A stretch of 64,000 nucleotides of DNA from Moringa oleifera. Taxonomy: Eukaryota; Streptophyta; Magnoliopsida; Brassicales; Moringaceae. The notes below the pieces were generated by a model. It searched no databases. It worked only from the letters and a program-made list of their open reading frames with translations, and had not been told where the DNA came from. A program made the position numbers and the translations under genes. Positions within the stretch are counted from its first letter, which is position 1. Each line of letters begins with the position of its first letter. Shown one piece after another: positions 13,355 through 25,534 of the stretch. The stretch lies in the NCBI GenBank assembly GCA_021397835.1, contig JAJFZO010000618.1, positions 1 through 64,000 on the forward strand. The letters are read 5' to 3'.

Positions 13355-13379
13355 CGATCGACGATCGTGTCGTCGATCG
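13355..13379. repeat. Perfect 10-bp inverted repeat with 5-bp loop
   Basis: CGATCGACGA, then TCGTG, then TCGTCGATCG. The arms are exact reverse complements. The usual monomer has only 6-bp arms (CGACGA/TCGTCG) because it reads GGCCGACGATCG; the local change to GATCGACGATCG lengthens them. The same 25-bp element recurs at 13,672-13,696 and 15,226-15,250. A hairpin or dyad protein site is possible, but nothing shows a function. Confidence 0.8.
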
Positions 13380-13979
13380 CGCTGCGCAATGAGTCCGCCT
13401 AGGCAAGCATGAGCGTCGAGATCCAACCCAACGTCTGCCGCCTCAAGGGCCTGCGAGGAAGCACTACGCATTCTCGAAATCCCCCTAACCATTTGGCTCT
13501 CATGTAGCATGCATCATCGTTAGCTTCGCCGCCCACACCATCGAGCTTGTCTAGCCAAATCCCAGCACATTATCCCATGATTATTCTCACTTCGTTGCCC
13601 ACGTTTTTCCCACCAATGAGGCCTTGGCAATGGAGGTGCCGAGGCTGGCCGTGTGGCTCGCTCGTTTCTAACGATCGACGATCGTGTCGTCGATCGCACT
13701 CCGCAATGAGTCCGCCTAGGCAAGCATGAGCGTCGAGATCCAACCCCACGTTTACCGCCCCGAGGGCCTACGACGAAGCACTCCGCATGCTCGAAATCCC
13801 CCCAACAATTTGGCCCTCACGTGGCATGCATCATCGTGAGCGTCGCCGCCCACACCATCGAGCTTGTCTACCCATATTCCAGCACATTATCCCACAATTA
13901 TGCTCGCTTCGTTGCCCGCATTTTTTCCACCAATGAGGCCTTGGCAGTAGGGGTGCCGAGGCTGGCTGTGTGGCTCGCT

Positions 13980-14300
13980 CGTTTCTAACGACGATCGCCC
14001 GTCGATCGCGTGGCGCAATGAGTCCGCCTAGGCAAGCATGAGCGTGAGATCCAACCCCACGTCGCCTGCGAGGAAGCACTCCGCATTCTCAAAATCCCCC
14101 CAACCATTTGGCTCTCGTGGCATGCATCATCGTAGCTTCGCCACCCACACCATCGAGCTTGTCTAGCCAAATTCCAGCACATTATCCCATAATTATGCTC
14201 GCTTCGTTGCCCGCATTTTTTCCACCAATGAGGCCTTGGCAGTAGGGGTGCCGAGGCTGGCTGTGTGGCTCGCTCGTTTCTAACGATCGTGTCGTCGATC
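13980..14300 (+). repeat. Cluster of small deletions in two adjacent monomers
   Basis: Start-to-start distances here are 295 bp (13,886 to 14,181) and 310 bp (14,181 to 14,491). Several short gaps are visible: AACGACGATCGCCCGTCG near 13,987, GAGCGTGAGATCC near 14,041, CACGTCGCCTGCG near 14,060 and CTCGTGGCATGC near 14,114. The multiple short losses could be real decay or sequence error. Confidence 0.65.
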
Positions 14301-15756
14301 GCGCTGCGCAATGAGTCCGCCTAGGCAAGCATGAGCGTCGAGATCCAACCCCACGTCTGCCGCCCCGAGGGCCTACGACGAAGCACTCCGCATGCTCGAA
14401 ATCCCCCCAACAATTTGGCCCTCACGTACCATGCATCATCGTGAGCTTCGCCGCCCACACCATCGAGCTTGTCTAGCCATATCCCAGCACATTATCCCAC
14501 GATTATTCTCGCTTCGTTGCCCACGTTTTTCCCGCAAATGAGGCCTTGGCAGTAGGGGTGCCGAGGCTAGCCATGTGGCTCACTTGTTTCTAACGGCCGA
14601 CGATCGTGTCGTCGATCGCGCTGTGCAATGAGTCCGCCTAGGCAAGCATGAGCGTCGAGATCCAACCCCACGTCTGCCGCCCCGAGGCCTACGACGAAGG
14701 ACTCCGCATGCTCGAAATCCCCCCAACAATTTGGCCCTCACGTAGCATGCATCATCGTTAGCTTCGCCGCCCACACCGTCGAGCTTGTCTAGCCATATCC
14801 CAGCACATTATCCCACGATTATTCTCGCTTCGTTGCCCACGTTTTTCCCACCAATGAGGCCTTGGCAGTAGGGGTGCCGAGGCTGGCCGTCTGGCTCGCT
14901 CGTTTTTAACGGCTGACGATCGTGTCGTCGATCGCGCTGCGCAATGAGTCCGCCTAGGCAAGCATGAGCGTCGAGATCCAACCCCACGTCTGCCGCCTCA
15001 AGGGCCTGCGAGGAAGCACTATGCATTCTCGAAATCCCCCTAACCATTTGGCTCTCATGTAGCATGCATCATCGTAGCTTCGCCGCCCACACCATCGAGC
15101 TTGTCTAGCCATATCCCAGCACATTATCCCATGATTATTCTCGCTTCGTTGCCCACGTTTTTCCCACCAATGAGGCCTTGGCAATGGAGGTGCCGAGGCT
15201 GGCCGTGTGGCTCGCTCGTTTCTAACGATCGACGATCGTGTCGTCGATCGCGCTCCGCAATGAGTCCGCCTAGGCAAGCATGAGCGTCGAGATCCAACCC
15301 CACGTTTACCGCCCCGAGGGCCTACGACGGAGCACTCCGCATGCTCGAAATCCCCCCAACAATTTGGCCCTCACGTAGCATGCATCATCGTGAGCTTCGC
15401 CGCCCACACCATCGAGCTTGTCTAGCCAAATTCCAGCACATTATCCCACAATTATGCTCGCTTTGTTGCCCGCATTTTTTCCACCAATGAGGCCTTGGCA
15501 GTAGGGGTGCCGAGGCTGGCTGTGTGGCTCGCTCGTTTCTAACAGCCGACGATCGTGTCGTCGATCGCGCTGCACAATGAGTCCGCCTAGGCAAGCATGA
15601 GCGTCGAGATCCCAGCCCACGTCTGCCGCCTCAGGGGCCTGCGAGGAAGCACGATGCATTCTCGAAATCACCCCAACCATTTGGCCCTCACGTAGCATAC
15701 ATCATCGTGAGCGTCGCCGCCCACACCATCGAGCTTGTCTAGCCATATCCCAGCAC

Positions 15757-16024
15757 ATTCTCCCACGATTATTCTCGCTTCGTTTCCCACGTTTTTCCCA
15801 CCAATGAGGCCTTGGCAGTAGGGGTGCCGAGGCTAGCCATGTGGCTCACTCGTTTCTAACGTCCGACGATCGTGTCGTCGATCGCGCTGCGCAATGAGTT
15901 CGCCTAGGCAAATAAGAGCGTCGAGATCCAACCCCACGTCTGCAACAATTTGCCCTCACGTAGCATGCATCATCGTGAGCTTCGTCGCCCACAGCATCGA
16001 GCTTGTCTAGCCATTTCCCAGCAC
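15757..16024 (+). repeat. Shortened 268-bp monomer with 48-49 bp deletion
   Basis: Near 15,943 the sequence goes from CACGTCTGC straight to AACAATTTGCCC. The usual CGCCCCGAGGGCC to AATCCCCCC segment (about 48 bp) is missing, plus one base of TTTGGCCC. It also has CACATTCTCCC at its start and AATAAGAGCG for AGCATGAGCG. It directly precedes the seven-monomer HOR. Confidence 0.85.
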
Positions 16025-18245
16025 ATTATCCCACGATTATCATGGCTCCGTTGCCCACGTTTTTCCCACCAATGAGGCCTTGGCAGTAAGGGTGCCGAGG
16101 CTGGCCGTCTGGTTCGCTCCTTTTTAATGGCCGACAATCATGTCATCGATCGCGCTGCATAATTAGTCCGCCTAGGCAAGCATGAGCATCGAGATCCAAC
16201 CCCACGTCTGCCGCCTCAAGGGCCTGCGAGGAAGCACTACGCATGCTCGAAATCCCCCCAACAATTTGGCCCTCACGTAGCATGCATCATCGTGAGCTTC
16301 GCCGCACACACCATTGAGCTTGTCTAGCCACATCCCAGCTCATTATCCCACGATTATTCTCGCTTCTTTTCCCACGTTTTTTCCCACTTATGAGGCCTTG
16401 GCAATAGGGGGTGCCCAGGCTGGCCGTGTGGCTCGCTCGTTTCTAAACGGCCGACTATCGTGTGGTCGATCGCGGCTGCGCATGAGTCCGCTAGGCAAAA
16501 GCCTGAGCGTCGAGATCCACCCCATGTCAGTCGCTCCCAGGCCTATGACGAAGCAAATCCGCAGGCCCGAAATCCCCCCAACAATTTGCCCCTCACGTAG
16601 CATGCATCATCGTGAGCTTCGCCGCCCACACCATCGAGCTTGTCTAGCCATATCCCAGCACATTATCCCATGATTATTCTCGCTTCGTTGCCCATGTTTT
16701 ACCCACCAATGAGGCCTTGGCAGTAGGGGTGCCGAGGTTGGACGTCTGGCTTGCTCGTTTTTAACGGTCGACGATCGTGTCGCCAATCGCGCTGCATAAT
16801 GTGTCCACCTAGGCAAGCATGAGCGTCGAGATCCAAACCCACGTCTGCCGCCTTAAAGGCCTGCGAGGAAGCACTACGCATTCTCGAAATCCCCCCAACC
16901 ATTTGGCTCTCATGTGGCATGCATCATCGTTAGCTTCGCCGCCCACACCATCGAGCTTGTCTAGCCAAATCCCAGCACATTATCCCACGATTATTCTCGC
17001 TTTATTCCCACGTTTTTCCCACCAATGAGGCCTTGGAAATCGGGGTACCGAGGCTGGCCATGTGGCTCGCTCGTTTCTAACGGTCGACGATCGTGTCGTC
17101 GATTGCGCTGCGCAATGAGTCCGCCTAGGCAAGCATGAGCGTCGAGATCCAACCACACGTCTACCACCCCGAGGGCCTACGACGAAGCACTCCGCATGCT
17201 CGAAATCCCCCCAATAATTTGGCCCTCACGTAGCATGCATCATCGTGAGCTTCGCCGCCCACACCATCGAGCTTGTCTAGCCATATCCCAGCACATTGTC
17301 CCACAATTATTCTCGCTTCGTTGCCCACGTTTTTCCCACCAATGAGGCCTTGGCAGTCGGGGTGCCGAGGGTGGACATCTGGCTCGCTCGTTTTTAACGG
17401 TCGACGATCGTGTCGTCAATCGCGCTACATAATGAGTCCGCCTAGGCAAGCCTGAGCGTCGAGATCCAACCCCACGTCTGTCGCCCCGAGGGCCTACGAC
17501 GAAGCACTCCACATGCCCGAAATCCCCCCAACAATTTGGCCCTCACGTAGCATGCATCATCGTGAGCTTCGCCGCCCACACCATCGAGCTTGTCTAGCCA
17601 TATCCCAGCACATTATCCCACGTTTATTCTCGCTTCGTTGCCCATGTTTTTCCCACCAATGAGGCCTTGGCAGTAGGGGTGCCGAGGGTGGACATCTGGC
17701 TCGCTCGTTTTTAACGGCCGACGATCGTGTCGTCAATCGCGCTACATAATGAGTCCGCCTAGGCAAGCCTGAGCGTCGAGATCCAACCCCACATCTGTCG
17801 CCCCGAGGGCCTACGACAAAGCACTCCACATGCTCGAAATCCCCCCAACAATTTGGCCCTCACGTAGCATGCATCATCGTGAGCTTCGCCGCCCACACCA
17901 TCGAGCTTGTCTAGCCATATCCCAGCACATTATCCCACGATTATTCTCGCTTCGTTGCCCACATTTTTCCCACCAATGAGGCCTTGGCTGTAGGGGTGCC
18001 GAGGCTAGGCATGTGGCTCACTCATTTCTAACGGCTGACGATCGTGTCGTCGATCGCACTGCGCAATGAGTCCGTCTAGGAAAGCCTGAGCGTCGAGATC
18101 CAACCCCACGTCTGTCGCCCCGAGGGCCTACGACGAAGCACTCCGCATGCTCGAAATCCCCCCAACAATTTGGCCCTCACGTAGCATGCATCATCGTGAG
18201 CTTCGCCGCCCACACCATCGAGCTTGTCTACCCATATCCCAGCAC
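16025..18245 (+). repeat. Seven-monomer HOR, copy 1 (2,221 bp)
   Basis: Opens with a class B monomer marked by GGTTCGCTCC, TTTTTAATGG and a run of CpG losses (GACAATCATGTCATCG). This is followed by the GTGTGGTCGATCG/CATGTCAGTCGC monomer, then copies with GTCGCCAATCGCG, AATCGGGGTACCG, GGGTGGACATCTGG and CTAGGCATGTGG. The same order recurs in copy 2 at offset about 2,218-2,222. The second monomer (16,342-16,657) carries odd indels, annotated separately. It is also related to 34,995-36,298. Confidence 0.88.
16360..16580 (+). other. Indel-rich patch, possible sequence error
   Basis: Against its HOR partner near 18,580-18,800 this patch shows scattered single-base gains and losses: TTCTTTTCCC for TTGTTGCCC, TAGGGGGTGCC, CTAAACGGCC, GATCGCGGCTGCGCATG, CCGCTAGGCAAAAGCCTG and AGATCCACCCC. 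Diagnostic variants are kept (GTGTGGTCGATCG, CATGTCAGTCGC, CTATGACGAAGCA), so the monomer identity is clear while single bases are unreliable. Confidence 0.65.
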
Positions 18246-20461
18246 ATTATCCCACGATTATTCTCGCTCCATTGCCCACGTTTTACCCACCAATGAGGCC
18301 TTGGCAGTAAGGGTGCCGAGGCTGGCCGTCTGGTTCGCTCCTTTTTAATGGCCGACAATCATGTCATCGATCGCGCTGCATAATTAGTCCGCCTAGGCAA
18401 GCATGAGCATCGAGATCCAACCCCACGTCTGCCGCCTCAAGGGCCTGCGAGGAAGCACTACGCATGCTCGAAATCCCCCCAACAATTTGGCCCTCACGTA
18501 GCATGCATCATCGTGAGCTTCGCCGCCCACACCATCGAGCTTGTCTAGCCATATCGCAGCACATTATCCCACGATTATTCTCGTTTTGTTGCCCACGTTT
18601 TTCCCACCAAAGAGGCCTTCGCAGTAGGGGGGCCGAGGCTGGCGGTCTGGCTCGCTCGTTTCTAACGGCCGACGATCGTGTGGTCGATCGCGCTGCGCAA
18701 TGAGTCCGCCTAGGCAAGCCTGAGCGTCGAGATCCAACCCCATGTCAGTCGCCCCGAGGGCCTATGACGAAGCACTCCGCATGCCCGAAATCCCCCCAAC
18801 AATTTGGCCCTCACGTAGCATGCATCATCGTGAGCTTCGCCGCCCACACCATCGAGCTTGTCTAGCCATATCGCAGCACATTATCCCACGATTATTCTCG
18901 CTTCGTTGCCCATGTTTTTCCCACCAATGAGGCCTTGGCAGTAGGGGTGCCGAGGTTGGACGTCTGGCTTGCTCGTTTTTAACGGTCGACGATCGTGTCG
19001 CCAATCGCGCTGCATAATGTGTCCACCTAGGCAAGCATGAGCGTCGAGATCCAAACCCACGTCTGCCGCCTTAAAGGCCTGCGAGGAAGCACTACGCATT
19101 CTCGAAATCCCCCCAACCATTTGGCTCTCATGTGGCATGCATCATCGTTAGCTTCGCCGCCCACACCATCGAGCTTGTCTAGCCAAATCCCAGCACATTA
19201 TCCCACGATTATTCTCGCTTTATTCCCACGTTTTTCCCACCAATGAGGCCTTGGAAATCGGGGTACCGAGGCTGGCCATGTGGCTCGCTCGTTTCTAACG
19301 GTCGACGATCGTGTCGTCGATTGCGCTGCGCAATGAGTCCGCCTAGGCAAGCATGAGCGTCGAGATCCAACCACACGTCTACCACCTCGAGGGACTACGA
19401 CGAAGCACTCCGCATGCTCGAAATCCCCCCAATAATTTGGCCCTCACGTAGCATGCATCATCGTGAGCTTCGCCGCCCACACCATCGAGCTTGTCTAGCC
19501 ATATCCCAGCACATTGTCCCACAATTATTCTCGCTTCGTTGCCCACGTTTTTCCCACCAATGAGGCCTTGGCAGTCGGGGTGCCGAGGGTGGACATCTGG
19601 CTCGCTCGTTTTTAACGGTCGACGATCGTGTCGTCAATCGCGCTACATAATGAGTCCGACTAGGCAAGCCTGAGCGTCGAGATCCAACCCCACGTCTGTC
19701 GCCCCGAGGGCCTACGACGAAGCACTCCACATGCCCGAAATCCCCCCAACAATTTGGCCCTCACGTAGCATGCATCATCGTGAGCTTCGCCGCCCACACC
19801 ATCGAGCTTGTCTAGCCATATCCCAGCACATTATCCCACGTTTATTCTCGCTTCGTTGCCCATGTTTTTCCCACCAATGAGGCCTTGGCAGTAGGGGTGC
19901 CGAGGGTGGACATCTGGCTCGCTCGTTTTTAACGGCCGACGATCGTGTCGTCAATCGCGCTACATAATGAGTCCGCCTAGGCAAGCCTGAGCGTCGAGAT
20001 CCAACCCCACGTCTGTCGCCCCGAGGGCCTACGACGAAGCACTCCACATGCTCGAAATCCCCCCAACATTTGGCCCTCCGTAGCATGCATCATCGTGAGC
20101 TTCGCCGCCCACACCATCGAGCTTGTCTAGCCGAATCCCAGCACATTATCCCACGATTATTCTCGCTTCGTTGCCCACGTTTTTCCCACAAATGAGGCCT
20201 TGGCTGTAGGGGTGCCGAGGCTGGCCGTGTGGCTCGCTCGTTTCTAACGGCCGACGATCGTGTCGTCGATCGCGCTGCGCAATGAGTCTGTCTAGGCAAG
20301 CCTGAGCGTCGAGATCCAACCCCACGTCTGTCGCCCCGAGGGCCTACGACGAAGCACTCCACATGCTCGAAATCCCCCCAACAATTTGGCCCTCACGTAG
20401 CATGCATCATCGTGAGCTTCGCCGCCCACACCATCGAGCTTGTCTACCCATATCCCAGCAC
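18246..20461 (+). repeat. Seven-monomer HOR, copy 2 (2,216 bp)
   Basis: Nearly identical to copy 1 from 16,607 onward at offset 2,218. Differences are single bases, such as CCACCTCGAGGGAC near 19,381 for CCACCCCGAGGGCC and CCGACTAGGCAAG near 19,656. Its second monomer is clean and shows what copy 1 should look like there (GGCCTTCGCAGTAGG, GGCCGAGGCTGGCGG). Confidence 0.9.
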
Positions 20462-20864
20462 ATTATCCCACGATTATTCTCGCTCCATTGCCCACGTTTT
20501 ACCCACCAATGAGGCCTTGGCAGTAAGGGTGCCGAGGCTGGCCGTCTGGTTCGCTCCTTTTTAATGGCCGACAATCATGTCATCGATCGCGCTGCATAAT
20601 TAGTCCGCCTAGGCAAGCATGAGCGTCGAGATCCAACCCCACGTCTGCCGCCTCAAGGGCCTGCGAGGAAGCACTACGCATGCTCGAAATCCCCCCAACA
20701 ATTTGGCCCTCACGTAGCATGCATCATCGTGAGCTTCGCCGCCCACACCATCGAGCTTGTCTAGCCATATCGCAGCACATTATCCCACGATTATTCTCGT
20801 TTTGTTGCCCACGTTTTTCCCACCAAAGAGGCCTTCGCAGTAGGGGGGCCGAGGCTGGCGGTCT
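20462..20864 (+). repeat. Seven-monomer HOR, partial copy 3
   Basis: Repeats the start of copy 2 at offset 2,216: the GGTTCGCTCC/TTTTTAATGG class B monomer followed by the GTGTGGTCGATCG monomer. After about 21,100 the order departs from copies 1 and 2 and joins the block shared with 38 kb. The HOR array is therefore truncated by a switch to another repeat order. Confidence 0.82.
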
Positions 20865-23640
20865 GGCTCGCTCGTTTCTAACGGCCGACGATCGTGTGGT
20901 CGATCGCGCTGCGCAATGAGTCCGCCTAGGCAAGCCTGAGCGTCGAGATCCAACCCCATGTCAGTCGCCCCGAGGGCCTATGACGAAGCACTCCGCATGC
21001 CCGAAATCCCCCCAACAATTTGGCCCTCACGTAGCATGCATCATCGTGAGCTTCGCCGCACACACCATCGAGCTTGTCTAGCCATATCGCAGCACATTAT
21101 CCCACGATTATTCTCGTTTTGTTGCCCACGTTTTTCCCACCAAAGAGGCCTTCGCAGTAGGGGGGCCGAGGCTGGCGGTCTGGCTCGCTCGTTTTTAACG
21201 GCCGACGATCGTGTCGTCGATCGCGCTGCATAATGAGTCCGCCTAGGCAAGCATGAGCGTCGAGATCCAACCCCACGTCTGTCGCCTCAAGGGCCCTTCG
21301 AAGAAGCACTACGCATTCTCGAAATCCCCCCAACTATTTGGCTTTCGTGTAGCATGCATCATCGTTAGCTGCGCCGCCCACACCATCGAGCTTGTCTAGC
21401 CAAATCCCAGCACATTATCCCACGATTATTCTCACTTCGTTGCCCACATTTTTCCCACCAATGAGGCCTTGACAGTAGGGGTGCCGAGGCTGGCTGTGTG
21501 GCTCGCTCGTTTCTAACGGCCGACGATCGTGTGGTCGATCGCGCTGCGCAATGAGTCCGCCTAGGCAAGCCTGAGCGTCGAGATCCAACCCCATGTCAGT
21601 CGCCCCGAGGGCCTACGACAAAGCACTCCGCATGCTCGAAATCCCCCCAACAATTTGGCCCTCACGTAGCATGCATCATTGTGAGCTTCGCCGCCCACAC
21701 CATCGAGCTTGTCTAGCCATATCGCAGCACATTATCCCACGATTATTCTCGCTTTGTTGCCCACGTTTTTCCCACCAATGAGGCCTTCGCAGTAGGGGGG
21801 CCGAGGCTGGTGGTCTGGCTCGCTCGTTTTTAACGGCCGACGATCGTGTCGTCGATCGCGCTGCATAATGAGTCCGCCTAGGCAAGCATGAGCGTCGAGA
21901 TCCAACCCCACGTCTGCCGCCTCAAGGGCCCTTCGAGGAAGCACTACGCATTCTCGAAATCCCCCCAACTATTTGGCGCTCGTGTACCATGCATCATCGT
22001 TAGCTTCGCCGCCCACACCATCGAGCTTGTCTAGCCAAATCCCAGCACATTATCCCACGATTATTCTCGCTTTGTTGCCCACGTCTTTCCCACCAATGAG
22101 GCCTTGGCAATAGGGGTGCCAAGGCTGGCCATGTGGCTCGCTCGTCTCTAACGGTCGACGATCGTGTCGTCGATCGCTCTGCGCAATGAGTCCGCCTAGG
22201 CAAGCATGAGCGTCGAGATCCAACCACACGTCTACCGCCCCGAGGGCCTACGACGAAGCACTCCCCATGCTCGAAATCCGCCCAATAATTTGGCCTTCAC
22301 GTAGCATGCATCATCGTGAGCTTCGCCGCCCACAGCATCGAGCTTGTCTAGCCATGTCCCAGCACATTATCACACGATTATTCTCGCTTCGTTGCCCACG
22401 TTTTTCCCACCAATGAGGCCTTGGCAGTAGGGGTGCCGAGGCTGGCCGTTTGGCTCGCTCGTTTCTAACGGCCGACGATCGTGTCGTCGATTGCGCTGCA
22501 CAATGAGTCCGCCTAGGCAAGCATGAGCGTCGAGATCCAACCCCACGTCTGCCGCCTCAAGGGCCTGCGAGGAAGCACTACGCATTCTCGAAATCCGCCC
22601 AACCATTTGGCTCTCGTGTCGCATGCATCATCATTAGCTTCGCCGCTCACACCATCGAGCTTGTCTTGCCAAATCCCAGCACATTATCCCACGATTGTTG
22701 TCGCCTCGTTGCCCACGTTTTTCCCACAAATGAGGCCTTGGCAGTAGGGGTGCCGAGGCTGGCCGTGTGGCTCGCTCGTTTCTAACGGCCGACGATCGTG
22801 TCATCGATCACGCTGCGCAATGAGTCCGCCTAGGCAAGCTTGAGCGTCGAGATCCAACCCCACGTCTGTCGCCCCGAGGGCCTACGACGAAGCACTCCGC
22901 ATGCTCCAAATCCCCCCAACAATTTCGCCCTCACGTAGCATGCATCATCGTGAGCTTCGCCGCCCACACCATCGAGCTTGTCTAGCCATATCCCAGTACA
23001 TTAACCCACGATTATTCTCGCTTCGTTGCCCACAGTTTTCCCACCAATGAGGCCTTGGCAGTAGGGGTGCCGAGGCTAGCCATGTGGCTCACTCGTTTCT
23101 AACGGCTGACGATCGTGTCGTCGATCGCGCTGCGCAATGAGTCCGCCTAGGCAAGCCTGAGCGTCGAGATCCAACCCCGCGTCTATTTCCCCGAGGGCCT
23201 ACGACGAAGCACTCCGCATGCTCGAAATCCCCCCAACAATTTGGCCCACACGTAGCATGCATCATCGTGAGCTTCGCCGCCCACACCATCGAGCTTGTCT
23301 TGCCATATCCCAGCTCATTATCACACGATTATTCTCGCTTCGTTGCCCATGTTTTTCCCACCAATCAGGCCTTGGTAGTAGGGGTGCCGACGTTGGACGT
23401 CTGGCTCGCTCGTTTTTAACGGTCGATGATCGTGTCGTTAATCGCGCTGCATAATGAGTCCGCCTAGGCAAGCATGAGCGTCGAGATCCAAACCCACGTC
23501 TGCCGCCTCAAGGGCCTGCGAGGAAACACTACGCATTCTCGAAATCCCCCCAACCATTTGGCTCTCGTGTCGCATGCATCATCGTGAGCTTCGCCGCCCA
23601 CACCATCGAGCTTGTCTAGCCATATCCCAGCACATTATCC
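20865..23640 (+). repeat. Long-range duplicate C1 (partner 37,988-40,763)
   Basis: Matches 37,988-40,763 at a constant offset of 17,123 bp (54 units). Shared variants include TTCGCAGTAGGGGGGCC, GGCTGGTGGTCTGG, GATTGTTGTCGCCTCG, CACGTCTATTTCCCC-type sites and GTTGGACGTCTGG. One monomer (about 22,050-22,300) differs sharply from its partner while both flanks match. Divergence begins again near 23,640. Confidence 0.87.
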
Positions 23641-25534
23641 CACGATTATTCTCGCTCCGTTGCCCACGTTTTTCCCAGCAATGAGGCCTAGGCAGTAAGG
23701 GTGCCGAGGCTGGCCGTCTGGCTCGCTCGTTTTTAACGGCCGACAATCATGTCGTCGATCGCGCTGCATAATTAGACCGCTTAGGCAAGCATGAGTGTCG
23801 AGATCCAACCTCACGTCTGCCGCGTCAAGGGCCTGCGAGGAAGCACTACGCATTCTCGAAATCCCCCCAACCATTTGGCTCTCGTGTAGCATGCATCATC
23901 GTTAGCTTCGCCGCCCACACCATCGAGCTTGTCTAGCCAAATCCCAGCACATTATCCCACGATTATTCTCACTTCGTTGCTCACATTTTTCCCACCAATG
24001 AGGCCTTGACAGTAGGGGTGCCGAGGTTGGCTGTGTGGCTCGCTCGTTTCTAACGGCCGACGATCGTGTCGTCGATCGCGCTGCGCAATGAGTCCGCTTA
24101 GGCAAGCATGAGCGTCGAGATCCAACCCCACGTCTACCGCCCCGAGGGCCTACGACGAAGCACTCCGCATGCTCGAAATCCCCCCAACAATTTGGCCCTC
24201 ACTTAGCATGCATCATCGTGAGCTTCGCCGCCCACACCATCGAGCTTGTCTAGCCATATCCAAGCACATTATCCCACGATTATTCTCGCTCCGTTGCCCA
24301 CGTTTTTCCCACCAATGAGGCCTTGGCAGTAGGGGTGCCGAGGCTGGCCGTCTGGCTCGCTCGTTTTTAACGGCCGACGATCGTGTCATCGATCGCGCTG
24401 CACAATGAGTCCACCTAGGCAAGCATGAGCGTCGAGATCCAACCCCACGTCTGCCACCTCAAGGGCCTGCGAGGAAGCACTACGCATTCTCGAAATCCCC
24501 TCAACCATTTGGCTCTCGTGTAGCATGCATCATCGTTAGCTTCGCCGTCCACACCATCGAGCTTGTCTAGTCAAATCCCAGCACATTATCCCACAATTAT
24601 TCTCGCTTCGTTGCCCACGTTTTTCCCACCAATGAGGCCTTGACAGTAGGGATGCCGAGGCTGGCTGTGTGGCTCGCTCGTTTCTAACGGCCGACGATCG
24701 TGTCGTCGATCGCGCTGCGCAATGAGTCCGCTTAGGCAAGCATGAGCGTCGAGATCCAACCCCACGTCTACCGCCCCGAGGGCCTACGACGAAGCACTCC
24801 GCATGCTCGAAATCCCCCCAATAATTTGGCCCTCACGTAGCATGCATCATCGTGAGCTTCGCCGCCCACACCATCGAGCTTGTCTAGCCATATCCCAGCA
24901 CATTATCCCACGTTTATTCTCGCTTCGTTGCCCATGTATTTCCCACCAATGAGGCCTTGGCAGTAGGGGTGCCGAGGTTGGACGTCTGACTTGCTCGTTT
25001 TTAACGGTCGACGATCGTGTCGTCAATCGCGCTACATAATGAGTCCGCCTAGGCAAGCATGAGCGTCGAGATCCAAACCCACGCCTGCCACCTCAAGGGC
25101 CTGCGAGGAAGCACTACGCATTCTCGAAATCCCCCCAACCATTTGGCTCTCGTGTAGCATGCATCATCGTTAGCTTCGCCGCCCACACCATCGAGCTTGT
25201 CTAGCCAAATCCCAGCACATTATCCCATGATTATTCTCGCTTCATTGCCCACATTTTTCCCACCAATGAGGCCTTGGCAGTAGGGGTGCCGAGGCTGGCT
25301 GTGTGGCTCTCTTGTTTCAAACGGCCGACGATCGTGTCGTCGATCGCGCTGCGCAATGATTCCGCCTAGGCAAGCATGAGCGTCGAGATCAACCCCACGT
25401 CTGCCGCCCCGAGGGCCTACGACGAAGCACTCCGCATGCTCCAAATCCTCCCAACAATTTGGCCCTCACATAGCATGCATCATCGTGAGCTTCGCCGCCC
25501 ACAGCATCGAGCTTGTCTAGCCAAATCCCAGCAC
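23641..25534 (+). repeat. Six satellite monomers, part shared with 51.8-52.4 kb
   Basis: Alternating B and A copies. The stretch 24,255-24,810 matches about 51,800-52,355 at offset 27,545, sharing GTCATCGATCGCGC with GCACAATGAGTCCACC, AATCCCCTCAACC and GACAGTAGGGATGCC. Other variants include TGACTTGCTCG near 24,987. No non-satellite sequence. Confidence 0.82.

Larger units (their letters stand above)
12251..15756 (+). repeat. Satellite block with a shortened five-unit HOR (1,554 bp)
   Basis: Shared variants place 13,547-13,831 and 15,101-15,385 in register at offset 1,554. This is less than five full units because two monomers near 13,886-14,490 are only 295 and 310 bp. The two adjacent A copies at 13,253 and 13,547 share AACGATCGACGATCG. 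The AATTATGCTCGC variant with TTGCCCGCATTTTTTCC marks copies at 13,886, 14,181 and near 15,440. All sequence is satellite. Confidence 0.8.
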
